NCBI RefSeq assembly: GCF_916858675.1
Contig: NZ_CAKASM010000004.1
Location: 62,001 to 126,000, forward strand
DNA length: 64,000 nt
From: Sphingomonas sp. Leaf21
GTDB taxonomy: Bacteria > Pseudomonadota > Alphaproteobacteria > Sphingomonadales > Sphingomonadaceae
Direction of reading: 5' to 3'
A program made the translations under genes and the position numbers. Of this stretch, positions 1-8,300 are shown one piece after another; within the stretch, counting starts at the first letter, position 1; each line of letters begins with the position of its first letter. Under the pieces are notes generated by a model. The model saw only the letters and a program-made list of their open reading frames with translations. It was not told where the DNA came from and ran no database searches.

Positions 1-1
1 C

Positions 2-466
2 TTCTGCCCGGCCTTCGTCGATTCGTCGGCGGGCTTCGGTCTGGTGAAGCACCAGGTCGAGCGGGCCAAGGAAGGCAAGCCGTACATGGTGCTCGATGCC
101 ATCGCCGATTTCCGCGAGCTGACCGACATCAAGATCAAGGCGGGCACCACCGGCCTGCTCATGATCGGCGGCGGCGTGCCGAAGAATTTCATCCAGGATA
201 CGGTGGTTTGCGCCGAGATCCTGGGCCATGACGATGTCGAGATGCACAAGTACGCCGTGCAGATCACCGTCGCCGACGTGCGCGACGGCGCCTGCTCGTC
301 CTCGACGCTGAAGGAAGCGGCGAGCTGGGGCAAGGTGGACACGACCCTCGAGCAGATGGTATTCGCCGAAGCTGGTTCTGTCATGCCGCTCCTCGCCTCG
401 GACGCCTATCATCGCGGCCATTGGCGTGAGCGCGTCAAGCGTCGTTGGGGAGCGATTTTCGACTAA
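2..466 (+). CDS. Deoxyhypusine synthase-like protein, C-terminal part (cut by window start)
   Basis: Only the last 154 residues are present; the reading frame is open to the left edge. The sequence has deoxyhypusine synthase family features: a GGGVPKNF glycine motif, followed by EAASWGKVDTTLEQMV. In eukaryotic enzymes the lysine of that SWGK motif forms the imine intermediate with the aminobutyl group of spermidine. Bacteria lack eIF5A, so bacterial members are thought to make polyamines such as homospermidine or related guanidino compounds rather than hypusine; the product here cannot be decided. The stop codon overlaps the start of the next small gene (TAATG), so the two are probably translated together. 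Confidence 0.88.
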   Translation, partial: FCPAFVDSSAGFGLVKHQVERAKEGKPYMVLDAIADFRELTDIKIKAGTTGLLMIGGGVPKNFIQDTVVCAEILGHDDVEMHKYAVQITVADVRDGACSSSTLKEAASWGKVDTTLEQMVFAEAGSVMPLLASDAYHRGHWRERVKRRWGAIFD

Positions 467-612
467 TGCTGGAATTTCTGGAACGGGAACAGCTTGCCTA
501 TCTGATCATCGCGGCAGTGCTGTTGTCGGTCGTGGCATTCACGATCCCCTATATGCGTCGGCGCAAGCGAGAGAAATTGCGCCGCCGCGGGATCAAGAAG
601 TACGGCCATTAA
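466..612 (+). CDS. Small cationic membrane protein, 48 aa
   Basis: This short gene starts with an ATG whose A is the last base of the upstream TAA stop, a TAATG overlap that suggests translational coupling. The 48-residue product has an acidic N-terminus, one hydrophobic stretch at about residues 11-29 and a strongly basic tail (MRRRKREKLRRRGIKKYGH). This fits a single-pass inner-membrane protein with the positive tail in the cytoplasm. No known family was recognised. Its job is unknown; the only clue is coupling to the polyamine-type enzyme upstream. Confidence 0.6.
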   Translation: MLEFLEREQLAYLIIAAVLLSVVAFTIPYMRRRKREKLRRRGIKKYGH

Positions 613-719
613 TGTCAGGGGGCGGCACCGCGAGGTTCCGCCCCTTTTCACTTGCCGAGCGGTCGACGCCCCGGCACCCTCGTTTCGCCAAGCGCTATCA
701 TGCGCCGGGATTCGAGGGG

Positions 720-1709
720 ATGCATGTGATCGACCGACGTTCTCTGATCGGTGCCATGGCCGCTGTGCCGCTCGCGGCGCGGGCGACGGCCCAATCCACC
801 CCCGCTCCCGCGGGTGGCATGACGCCCTGGCCGCCCGCCGAGCATTTCCCGCTCTGGCCTGGCCGTCCGCCCGGTGCGCGCGCCACGCTCCCCAGGCCCA
901 ACCCGTCGATGAACGGCCCGGCGGGCCAGCAGAATCTGTGGCTGCGCGGTACGGCCAATCCCATCGTTGCGGTATTCCGGCCCGAGCGGCCCGATGGTCG
1001 CGCGGTGCTGACCATTCCCGGCGGCGGCTATGGCTTCGTGTCGATCCAGAATGAGGGGATCGACGTCGCCCGCACGCTCAACCCGCATGGCATCACCGTC
1101 TTCGCCCTGTCCTACCGCCTCCCCTCGGAGGGGTGGGACGATCAGGCCGACGTGCCGCTGCAGGATGCGCAGCGCGCGATGCGCCTGATCCGCGCCAATG
1201 CGGGGCGGTATGGCATCGATGCGGCCAATCTCGGCATCGTCGGCTTCTCGGCGGGCGGCCATCTGGCCGCGTCGCTGACCGTCGGTTACGATGACAAAGT
1301 CTATGCGCCGATCGACGCCGCCGACCGCCAATCGGCCAAGCCGCGCTATTCGGGGCTGGTCTATCCGGTCGCCAGCCTGTCGACGCCGAGCACCCATATC
1401 GGGTCGCGCGACAATCTCCTCGGCCCCAACCCCGACCCGGCGACCAAGGCGCGCTATGACACGCCGCGCCGGATCAATGCGAGCACGCCGCCGCTCTTCC
1501 TCGTTCACGCGGTGGATGACGGACTGGTGCCGATCGACCAGTCGCTCGACGTGCTGACCCAGGCGCGCGCGGCGAAGGTGCCGGTCGAGGCGCATTTCTT
1601 CGAACGCGGCGGCCACGGGTTCGGCGCGCTGAGCGCGCCGGAGGGCTCGCCCGAGCGGCTATGGCCCGATTTGTTCGACCGGTGGATCGCTCAGACGTTG
1701 AAGGGGTGA
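720..1709 (+). CDS. Secreted alpha/beta hydrolase (acetyl-esterase/lipase type)
   Basis: A 329-residue alpha/beta hydrolase. ATG at 720 is preceded by GAGGGG and gives an N-terminus with twin arginines (DRRSLIG), a hydrophobic run and an AxA site, so Tat export is likely. The nucleophile elbow is GFSAGGH with Ser177. A PGGGYG motif near residue 100 would form the oxyanion hole, Asp266/267 lies in VHAVDDG, and His299 lies in GGHGFG, completing the triad. The fold matches small carbohydrate or lipid esterases; members are often annotated as acetyl-xylan-type esterases, but the substrate cannot be read here. It converges with the exopolysaccharide operon and is probably not part of it. Confidence 0.85.
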   Translation: MHVIDRRSLIGAMAAVPLAARATAQSTPAPAGGMTPWPPAEHFPLWPGRPPGARATLPRPNPSMNGPAGQQNLWLRGTANPIVAVFRPERPDGRAVLTIPGGGYGFVSIQNEGIDVARTLNPHGITVFALSYRLPSEGWDDQADVPLQDAQRAMRLIRANAGRYGIDAANLGIVGFSAGGHLAASLTVGYDDKVYAPIDAADRQSAKPRYSGLVYPVASLSTPSTHIGSRDNLLGPNPDPATKARYDTPRRINASTPPLFLVHAVDDGLVPIDQSLDVLTQARAAKVPVEAHFFERGGHGFGALSAPEGSPERLWPDLFDRWIAQTLKG

Positions 1710-1711
1710 TG

Positions 1712-1785
1712 CCCCTCCACCACCCGGCTGCGCCGGGCGGTCCCCCTCCCCCAGCATAGCTTGGGCCAGCGTAGCTTGGGGAGGA
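1712..1785 (-). repeat. Intergenic palindromic repeat, TCCTCCCC...GGTGGAGGGG family
   Basis: This copy lies between convergent genes. Read on the minus strand it starts TCCTCCCCAAGCT, has a GGGGAGGGGGACC centre and ends GGTGGTGGAGGGG. The same arrangement occurs near 32.5 and 38.1 kb. It contains inverted repeats able to form hairpins and may help terminate transcription from both sides. Confidence 0.7.
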
Positions 1786-1832
1786 ATGGGCGTTCGACCG
1801 CGCCCACTTCGCCCGGTGCGAACGCCGTGCCG

Positions 1833-3716
1833 TCAGAACAGCCGCGCCAGGCTCCGCTCGAGCATCAGCATCTGCCACAAGGTCCGGCCGTGATCCGCCC
1901 GTCCGGCGCGGTGGTCCGCCGCCATCCGTCCCAACTCGGCGAGCTGGAACCACCCCGTCTCGCGCAGCAGTCCCGAATGCTCAAGCCGCGCGGCATCGTC
2001 GGCGAGCGCGCCCCGGAACCACGCGCTGATCGGCGTGACGAACCCCATCTTCGGGCGATAGAGGATGTCACGCGGGAGGTAGGGTTCCAGCGCCTTCTTC
2101 ATAAGCCACTTGCCCTGCCCCTTGTGTATCCGCATCGCGGCGGGCAGGCGGGCGCCATATTCGACCAGCCGGTGATCGAGCAGCGGCTCGCGCGCCTCCA
2201 GCCCGACCGCCATCGAGGTGCGATCGGTCTTGGTCAGGATATCCCCCGGCAGCCAGATCTTGAGGTCGGCATATTGCGCGCGGTCGATCGCGTCGCGGGC
2301 GGGCGCGGCGCGCATCGCGGCGACGTAGCGATCCTCCGCGCGGTGTCCGCCCAGCGCCGCCTTCGCCTCGTTCGAGAACAGGCGCGCCCGCCATTCCGGG
2401 CTGGTGACGCCGACCGCGCGCGCATAGGCCTCCGCCCCGTCCATGCCCAGGGCGAGCAGCGTGGTCCTGGCGCGCAAGGGACGCGGCGCCCAGTCCGCCT
2501 TGGGATAGACGCGGCCCAGCGTGCCGAAGAGCCGGTTGCGCAGATTCGCGGGGATCAGGCCGCGCACCCGCTCCTCACCCGCATGGAAGACATGGCGGCG
2601 ATAGCCCGCCAGCGCCTCGTCCGCGCCGTCGCCCGACAGCGCGACGGTCACATGCTCGCGCGCCATCTCGCACAACCGGTAGGTCGCCAGCGCCGAGGCA
2701 TCGGCGAAGGGTTCGTCGAAATGGGCGACCAGCGTGTCGATCAGCGCGAAATCATCGGCGCGGACCACCCGCTCGGCATGATCGGTGGCGAAGCGCCGCG
2801 CCACCGCCTGGGCATGGCCGCGCTCGTCCAGTCCGGCTTCCTCGAACCCGATGGTGCAGGTGCGGACCGCGAGCGCGCTGGCCTCCGCCATCAGCGCGAC
2901 GACGCCCGAGCTGTCCACCCCGCCAGACAGGAAGGCGCCCAGCGGCACGTCGGCGACCATCCGGCTGGTGACCCCCTCGCGCATCCGCTCGAGCAGGCCT
3001 TCGGCCAGTTGCGCGGGCGACCCGGTTTCGCGGTGCGAAAAGTCGATGTCCCACCAGAGGCGCGGGCGCGGAACCGGCTTGCCGCGCTCGATAAGCAGGA
3101 AATGCCCCGCGGCGAGCTTCTGGACCCCGGCGACGATGCTCGCGTCGTCGGGGACGTAACCGAATGCGAGATAATCCTCGACCGCGCGAATGTCCGGGCG
3201 ACGGCGGAACAGCGGATGCGCGAGCACCCCCTTCATCTCCGAGGCGAAGGCGATCGCGCCATCGGGCAGTTCGGCCCAATGGAGCGGCTTCACCCCCAGA
3301 CGGTCACGCGCCAGGAACAGCGATCCCGCCTTGGCGTCGTGGATGGCGAAGGCGAACATGCCGACAAGCCGATGGAGCATCGACGGCCCCCAATGCCGCC
3401 AGCCATGCAGCAGCACCTCGGTATCGCCGTCGGTCCGGAACACGGCGCCGCGCGCGCGCAATTCGTCGCGCAAAGCGCGGTAATTATAGATCTCGCCGTT
3501 GAAGCAGACCGCGACCTCGTCCTCGACCATCGGCTGCGGCGAACCGGCTATGTCGATGATCGACAGTCGCGCATGGGCGAAGCCGACGCCGGGCGCGGTC
3601 CATATCCCCTGCCCATCGGGTCCGCGATGCGCCTGCGCCCCGATCATCGCGCGCAGCCGGGCGGGATCGACCGGCTTGGGCGTGGCGGGGTGGAAGAGAC
3701 CGGCGATCCCGCACAT
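1833..3716 (-). CDS. XrtA/PEP-CTERM system amidotransferase (asparagine synthase-like)
   Basis: A 627-residue two-domain protein. The N-terminus MCGIAGLF supplies the Cys2 nucleophile of a class II glutamine amidotransferase, followed by CFNGEIYNY. The C-terminal asparagine-synthase domain has the ATP-pyrophosphatase loop SGGVDSS at residues 264-270. The predicted role is transfer of glutamine-derived amide nitrogen to an acyl-adenylated substrate, probably modifying a polysaccharide or its sugar precursor. It begins 6 nt after the xrtA stop and is the last gene of the leftward operon. This asparagine-synthase-like family is a standard marker of exosortase A loci, distinct from cellular AsnB. 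The exact substrate is not known. Confidence 0.93.
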   Translation of the reverse strand: MCGIAGLFHPATPKPVDPARLRAMIGAQAHRGPDGQGIWTAPGVGFAHARLSIIDIAGSPQPMVEDEVAVCFNGEIYNYRALRDELRARGAVFRTDGDTEVLLHGWRHWGPSMLHRLVGMFAFAIHDAKAGSLFLARDRLGVKPLHWAELPDGAIAFASEMKGVLAHPLFRRRPDIRAVEDYLAFGYVPDDASIVAGVQKLAAGHFLLIERGKPVPRPRLWWDIDFSHRETGSPAQLAEGLLERMREGVTSRMVADVPLGAFLSGGVDSSGVVALMAEASALAVRTCTIGFEEAGLDERGHAQAVARRFATDHAERVVRADDFALIDTLVAHFDEPFADASALATYRLCEMAREHVTVALSGDGADEALAGYRRHVFHAGEERVRGLIPANLRNRLFGTLGRVYPKADWAPRPLRARTTLLALGMDGAEAYARAVGVTSPEWRARLFSNEAKAALGGHRAEDRYVAAMRAAPARDAIDRAQYADLKIWLPGDILTKTDRTSMAVGLEAREPLLDHRLVEYGARLPAAMRIHKGQGKWLMKKALEPYLPRDILYRPKMGFVTPISAWFRGALADDAARLEHSGLLRETGWFQLAELGRMAADHRAGRADHGRTLWQMLMLERSLARLF

Positions 3717-3722
3717 GCGCGG

Positions 3723-5240
3723 TCAGCGCTGCACAGTCACGTGGCCGGTCAGGCGGTCGGCGAACCGGTCGACGGGGCCAAGCGCGCGCACGAACGCCTC
3801 GATCGCGGTAGGATCGTCGCCCTCGCTCGCGACATGCACCGCCACCGCCATCTGGCGCTGGCCCAGCAAGCGGGCCTTCATCGTCTCGATCTTCACGCGT
3901 CGCATATCCGGGGTCAGCCTATCGCCGATCCGATACCATGTCGCAACGTCGCGCTGGACCTGTTGGCCATTCGGCCCCGTCGTGACCAGCCGGACGGTGT
4001 CGCCGCCCGCGATCCGCCCGAGATCGGCGACGCGGATCCATCGATCATCCTCGTGCAGGATGCCGGTGCCGAACGCGCCCAGCTTGCCCCCCTCGCGCTG
4101 GCCGGCGAAGACCCCCACCGCCAGGTCGACCTGATGGCCGTCCGCGTCCTTGTAGCTGCGCAGCAGGACGGCATCGGCACCGGGATAATCGGGCCGCCAG
4201 GCGCTGCGCTGTTCCGCCGGGGTCCAGCCCGGCACATCGGGCAGGCCCATGCTGGCGGGCAGCATGGCCCGGCGCCCGCCCGCATAGCTGCTCCAGCTCG
4301 GATAGACGGCGGTGATCGCCAGCGCCAGGATCGCGGCGAGCAGCGGGTCGATGCGGTGCCCCGGCATCGCCTGCAATCGCAACGGATCGAAGGCGGGATC
4401 GTCGGGCGAGCGGTCGAAGAATTGCCACCCGATCGCCAGTACCGCCGCCATGACGAGCGCGAAGAAGACCCAGCCGAAGATGATATGGTCGACGCCCCCC
4501 GCCACCTCGATCGAGGTCTTGTCGGCGGCGAAGATCGTTCCCCAGGCGCGAATGCCGTTGGCGATGACCGGGACGATCAGCGACACGGTCATGAAGATGC
4601 CGCGCCGCCAGGGCGACCTGAAGCACAGATTGGCGACCAGCGCGGCGAAGGCCACCATGGCGAGGACGAATTTGGAGCCCGAACAGGCCTCCGCCACTTC
4701 GAACCAATAGCGTCCGGCGTGGATGAGCACGCCGTCGGCCGAGGCGGGAATACCGCTCCAGTCGAGCAGCGGCATGACGATCGACACGGTGATCTGCTGG
4801 AGCGGCTTTTCCAGTTCCGCCCCGAACGGCACCAGGAACCAGGCATAGGCGAGCGGGAACAGCAGCCCCCGCGCGACCATCGGGCCGAGCAGGGTCACGA
4901 CCAGCCCCTCGACCACCGCGACCAGCCCCATCTGCCGGATCAGCGCGACCGTCGCCGACTCGCCCAGCAACCAGATCAGACCGCCACCCGCGACCAGGAT
5001 CAGCCCCGGCCACCAGGCGACGGGGGTCAGTCGCGACAGCTCGGCACGACGCTGCCAGACCAGCCATCCCACCACCGGGCCGATGAAGAGGCAGTGGCCA
5101 TAGGTCGTGCTGGTCCACCAGATTTCGACCAGATGGGCCACGTCACGCGCGAACAGCGCCAGCACCACCAGAACCGCCGCGCCGAGCAGCCCCAGATGAT
5201 AGGGCCAGCGCCCCGCCTTCACCCCCTCGCCCATCGTCAC
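3723..5240 (-). CDS. xrtA: Exosortase A with C-terminal EpsI domain
   Basis: A 505-residue polytopic membrane protein. The first ~300 residues hold the multi-spanning exosortase core with the catalytic triad: Cys186 in EACSGSKF, Arg231 in NGIRAWG and His252 in GVDHIIFGW. The rest is a periplasmic EpsI-like domain, a fusion usual for the XrtA class. Exosortases cleave C-terminal PEP-CTERM sorting signals of secreted proteins, and the locus type ties this to exopolysaccharide production. GTG at 5240 overlaps the upstream stop (GTGA), suggesting coupling; ATG at 5234 is the alternative start. No PEP-CTERM substrate was seen in this window. Confidence 0.95.
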   Translation of the reverse strand: MTMGEGVKAGRWPYHLGLLGAAVLVVLALFARDVAHLVEIWWTSTTYGHCLFIGPVVGWLVWQRRAELSRLTPVAWWPGLILVAGGGLIWLLGESATVALIRQMGLVAVVEGLVVTLLGPMVARGLLFPLAYAWFLVPFGAELEKPLQQITVSIVMPLLDWSGIPASADGVLIHAGRYWFEVAEACSGSKFVLAMVAFAALVANLCFRSPWRRGIFMTVSLIVPVIANGIRAWGTIFAADKTSIEVAGGVDHIIFGWVFFALVMAAVLAIGWQFFDRSPDDPAFDPLRLQAMPGHRIDPLLAAILALAITAVYPSWSSYAGGRRAMLPASMGLPDVPGWTPAEQRSAWRPDYPGADAVLLRSYKDADGHQVDLAVGVFAGQREGGKLGAFGTGILHEDDRWIRVADLGRIAGGDTVRLVTTGPNGQQVQRDVATWYRIGDRLTPDMRRVKIETMKARLLGQRQMAVAVHVASEGDDPTAIEAFVRALGPVDRFADRLTGHVTVQR

Positions 5241-6397
5241 GACGCCACGTCCCCCAGCAGGTCATCGAGCGGCGCGAGACGCGCCGTCCAGTCATAGCGG
5301 GCGAGCACCTGCGCCCGTGCGCGCGGATTATCGGTGGGGCCGTTCAACGCGGCGATGACCTTGTCCGCGAAGTCCCGGTCGTCGTTCGCGACCGCGATGG
5401 TGCCGTCATGATCGATCCCCTCCGCCGCCGCGACCGAGGCGACGACGGGGCGTGCCATCGCCATCGCCTCCAGTAGCTTGTTCTGGATCCCGCGCGCCAG
5501 CGTCAGCGGCGCGACGCAGACGGCGGCGCGGGCCAGCCAGATGCGGGTATCGGGCACCTCGCCGGTGACGATCACCCCCTCCCCCGCCAGACGTCGCACC
5601 GCCGGGCTCGGCGCACGCCCGACGATGGCGAAGCGCGCCGCCGGACGCTCGGCCCGAACCAATGGCAGGATGCGCGTCACGAAGCGCGTCACAGCGTCGA
5701 TATTGGGGCGATAGTCCATCTGCCCGGTGAAGACGATCAACGGCGCGTCAGGCCGCTCCAGGGCCATTGTGGCGGGATCATAGGCCCGGGCGTCAATCCC
5801 GTTCTCGATCGCCACTATCCGTCCTTCGCCGCCGCCCGATCGGAACAGCGCCGCCTCGGCCTCGCTGACGAACAGGGTGGCGTCGACCTCCTGTCCAACC
5901 TGGCGCTCGTAATCACCCAGCCGCTTCGCCTCGCGGGCCAGGACGCCACGCATCGGCCAGCGGGCGGTCCCGGCCAGGGCGGCGAATTTGGCGGAGTCGA
6001 CATCGACCATATCCATGATCGTCGGTTCGGCCCCGCGATACTGCGCCATCTGGCCGGAGAAGACGTAGCTTGCCGCAAGACGATGCCCGGCCCGCACCCG
6101 CGCAACCGCGCGCGACATGGCGGGATGCGCGAAGGCGGGAAGCGAGATCGGCGCGCCACTGGCCAATGCCTGGATCGCCGCGACGGGCATCGGCTTGGTC
6201 CGTCGGACGATATGGCAGCTGGCCAGCCGTTCGCCGATAGCGGGCGGCGGATCGAAATCCGCCTCGCCCTCGCCAAAGGCGCAGAGGTGGACGCGCCAGT
6301 CGCGGGTCAGGTGGCGCAGCACGTGATAGCTGCGGATCTTGTCGCCGCGATCGGGGGGAAAGGGCGCACGATGCGCCAGGAACAGCAGGTCCCTCAC
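5237..6397 (-). CDS. XrtA-associated sugar transferase (glycosyltransferase, stp1-type)
   Basis: A 386-residue GT-B type glycosyltransferase starting LLFLAHRAPFPPDRGDKIRS, a hallmark of the PEP-CTERM/EpsH1-associated sugar transferases. The C-terminal half has a group-1 nucleotide-sugar binding region (VFTGQMDYRPNIDAV, later LLEAMAMARPVVAS). It presumably adds one sugar to the lipid-linked exopolysaccharide repeat at the cytoplasmic face. The frame is open upstream, but GTG at 6397 overlaps the femAB-like stop as GTGA and aligns with the family N-terminus, so longer starts were rejected. Confidence 0.92.
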   Translation of the reverse strand: MRDLLFLAHRAPFPPDRGDKIRSYHVLRHLTRDWRVHLCAFGEGEADFDPPPAIGERLASCHIVRRTKPMPVAAIQALASGAPISLPAFAHPAMSRAVARVRAGHRLAASYVFSGQMAQYRGAEPTIMDMVDVDSAKFAALAGTARWPMRGVLAREAKRLGDYERQVGQEVDATLFVSEAEAALFRSGGGEGRIVAIENGIDARAYDPATMALERPDAPLIVFTGQMDYRPNIDAVTRFVTRILPLVRAERPAARFAIVGRAPSPAVRRLAGEGVIVTGEVPDTRIWLARAAVCVAPLTLARGIQNKLLEAMAMARPVVASVAAAEGIDHDGTIAVANDDRDFADKVIAALNGPTDNPRARAQVLARYDWTARLAPLDDLLGDVAS

Positions 6398-7431
6398 CCA
6401 AGGCCCCGTGCGATCGGCGGCCCCGCCAGCCTTGCCGCCCAGACCGGCAACCGCTTCCACACCGCGATCATCAGCGCATATTTGGGATTGAGCGGGTTGA
6501 TCGTGCGCGGCCCCGTCATGCTGCGGCTGGCATAGACCAGCGGCCGCCCCTCGAACCCCCAATTCTTCTTGAACGCCGCCGCGCCCGTTCCGACCTTCGA
6601 CCGGCCGAAGTCGAACCGGTGGCAGCCGCGTTCGCGGGCATGTCGCATCAGCGCGAAATACATCATGTCATTGGCGCGCAACCCGCGTGCCGCCTGCGTA
6701 CCCCCGCCCCAATAGGGATAGACGGTGCCGCCATGATAGAGGTTGAGCACGCTCGCCACCGCGCGTCCCCGATGCCGTATCGTCAGCACATCGGCGTCCA
6801 TCCGCGCGACCGCCTCGCGGAATAGCCCGGCCGGAAAGACCGGCGTCCCCAGATTGCGGACCGACTCGGCATAGATGCGGTAATGCTCGGCCAGCATCGC
6901 CGGGTCACGACCGACCGCGACGTCCAGATCCTGCGACAGCGCCTTGCGGACCTCGGCGCGCTGTTTGCGCGGGATCGCCTTCAATTCGGCCTCGTCGTCC
7001 GCCGCGATGGGTCGGACGAAGCCGAGGTAGCTCTCCGCATCCGCCGCCCACCCGCGAGGAACCGGCCCGCCGCGCAGCTCGACCGAGCCGATCCTGCGCT
7101 CCCCCGCCAGGGTCCAGGCCGCATCGGCCAGCGCGTCGCCCCCCTGCCCCAGCACGCCGCCGTCGACGCCGAAGCCGGTCGACACCATCGCCGCACCGAA
7201 CAACGGCGAACGGATTTCGCTCAGCGGCAGGACGCCGGTGATCGCCCCCGCCGCATCCTCGGCCACCAGATAGTGCGCGCGCTGCCCACATCCCGCCGCA
7301 CCGGCGCGAAGCCAGCCGGTCAGATGAAAGGGCGTGCCCGCGGCCTGCGCCGCGACGAAAGCATCGATCCGCGCGCATTCCGCCTCGCGCGCCAGGTCGG
7401 CGACGCGGATGCTCGGCACGGTGAACGTCAT
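6394..7431 (-). CDS. FemAB family XrtA/PEP-CTERM system-associated protein
   Basis: A 345-residue protein with the double-GNAT FemAB fold. Visible family-like stretches are the N-terminal strand region (FHLTGWLRA), PYWGGGTQAARGLRANDMMY and FDFGRSKVGTGAAAFKKNWGF near the end. FemAB relatives move aminoacyl or acyl groups from tRNA or CoA donors. This subfamily occurs with exosortase A exopolysaccharide loci, but its substrate is undetermined. The ATG at 7431 overlaps the deacetylase stop (ATGA), and its own stop overlaps the next GTG. Confidence 0.92.
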   Translation of the reverse strand: MTFTVPSIRVADLAREAECARIDAFVAAQAAGTPFHLTGWLRAGAAGCGQRAHYLVAEDAAGAITGVLPLSEIRSPLFGAAMVSTGFGVDGGVLGQGGDALADAAWTLAGERRIGSVELRGGPVPRGWAADAESYLGFVRPIAADDEAELKAIPRKQRAEVRKALSQDLDVAVGRDPAMLAEHYRIYAESVRNLGTPVFPAGLFREAVARMDADVLTIRHRGRAVASVLNLYHGGTVYPYWGGGTQAARGLRANDMMYFALMRHARERGCHRFDFGRSKVGTGAAAFKKNWGFEGRPLVYASRSMTGPRTINPLNPKYALMIAVWKRLPVWAARLAGPPIARGLG

Positions 7432-8300
7432 GCCAGACGCGCCGCTTCCTCGGCCGCGACATGATCGACCCGGCCCCAGTCATGCCGGGTCAACAGGCCG
7501 CGCAGCTTGCCCGCCATCGCGCCGAGCCGACTATAATGCCGGACGCGCGAGCGAAGCGGCGCATCGGCCACACGGGGCTGGTCCGGATCGACCTCCCAGG
7601 GGTGGAAATAGAAGATCGCACCATGCGCGTCGCGATTGACCTGCCCGACCGCGACATCGGTCAGCTTGGCGGGCAGCATCCGGAAGAAGCCGCCGCCGGT
7701 CGCCAGCCGCCGCGCACCGAACTGCGCGACCGTCACCGGCAATTCGATCAGCCCGGAATCGGCCAGCGGGCGCCATGCGTAACGCGGCGACTCGGCCCAG
7801 CCATAATGATCGTGGCGAAGCGGCGCGACGCTGGAGGAATAACGATAGCCCGACTCGGCCAAGACCATATGCGCCCAGGGCGTGCGGCGATCAATCGAGA
7901 AGCTCGGCGCGCGATAGCCGGTGACGGCCTGTCCGCCCGCATCCTCGATCGCCGCCCGCGCGCGCGCGAGGTCGGCGCGAAACTGGTCGGCGGTCATGGT
8001 GAAGACGCGCTGGTGATCCCAGCCGTGGCTCGCCATCTCATGCCCGGCATCGACGATGCGGCGGATCAGCGCGGGATGGCGATGCGCGACCCAGCCCAGC
8101 GTGAAGAAGGTCGCCCGCGTGTCGGTCTCGGCGAACAGCGACAGGACGGCGTCGGTATTGGCCTCCACCCGGCTGTCCAGGCTGTCCCAGTCGGACTTGG
8201 CGATCGTCTTTTCGAAGGCCCCGACCTGAAACCATTCCTCGACATCGACCGACATGCCATTGCGCGGCGGAGCGGCGGCAGCCGCGCCCTCAGGCGGCAT
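7428..8300 (-). CDS. XrtA-associated polysaccharide deacetylase
   Basis: A 290-residue NodB-type deacetylase of the PEP-CTERM subfamily. The region NGMSVDVEEWFQVGAFE holds the first metal-binding aspartate. MASHGWDHQRV supplies the HxxxH-like metal ligands, and GYRAPSFSIDRRTPW is a further conserved motif. It likely removes N- or O-acetyl groups from the growing polymer in the periplasm or at the membrane, but no signal peptide is visible. The start at 8300 lies 11 nt inside the upstream ATPase gene; an inner ATG at 8255 is the alternative and would cut close to the conserved SVDVE. Confidence 0.9.
   Translation of the reverse strand: MPPEGAAAAAPPRNGMSVDVEEWFQVGAFEKTIAKSDWDSLDSRVEANTDAVLSLFAETDTRATFFTLGWVAHRHPALIRRIVDAGHEMASHGWDHQRVFTMTADQFRADLARARAAIEDAGGQAVTGYRAPSFSIDRRTPWAHMVLAESGYRYSSSVAPLRHDHYGWAESPRYAWRPLADSGLIELPVTVAQFGARRLATGGGFFRMLPAKLTDVAVGQVNRDAHGAIFYFHPWEVDPDQPRVADAPLRSRVRHYSRLGAMAGKLRGLLTRHDWGRVDHVAAEEAARLA

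Noticed and set aside
1761..5297. A 1178-codon open frame on the plus strand.
   Set aside because: It lies opposite the amidotransferase and xrtA, which have full family motifs. The predicted protein is Arg/His/Pro-rich without domains, as expected for an antisense frame in high-GC DNA.
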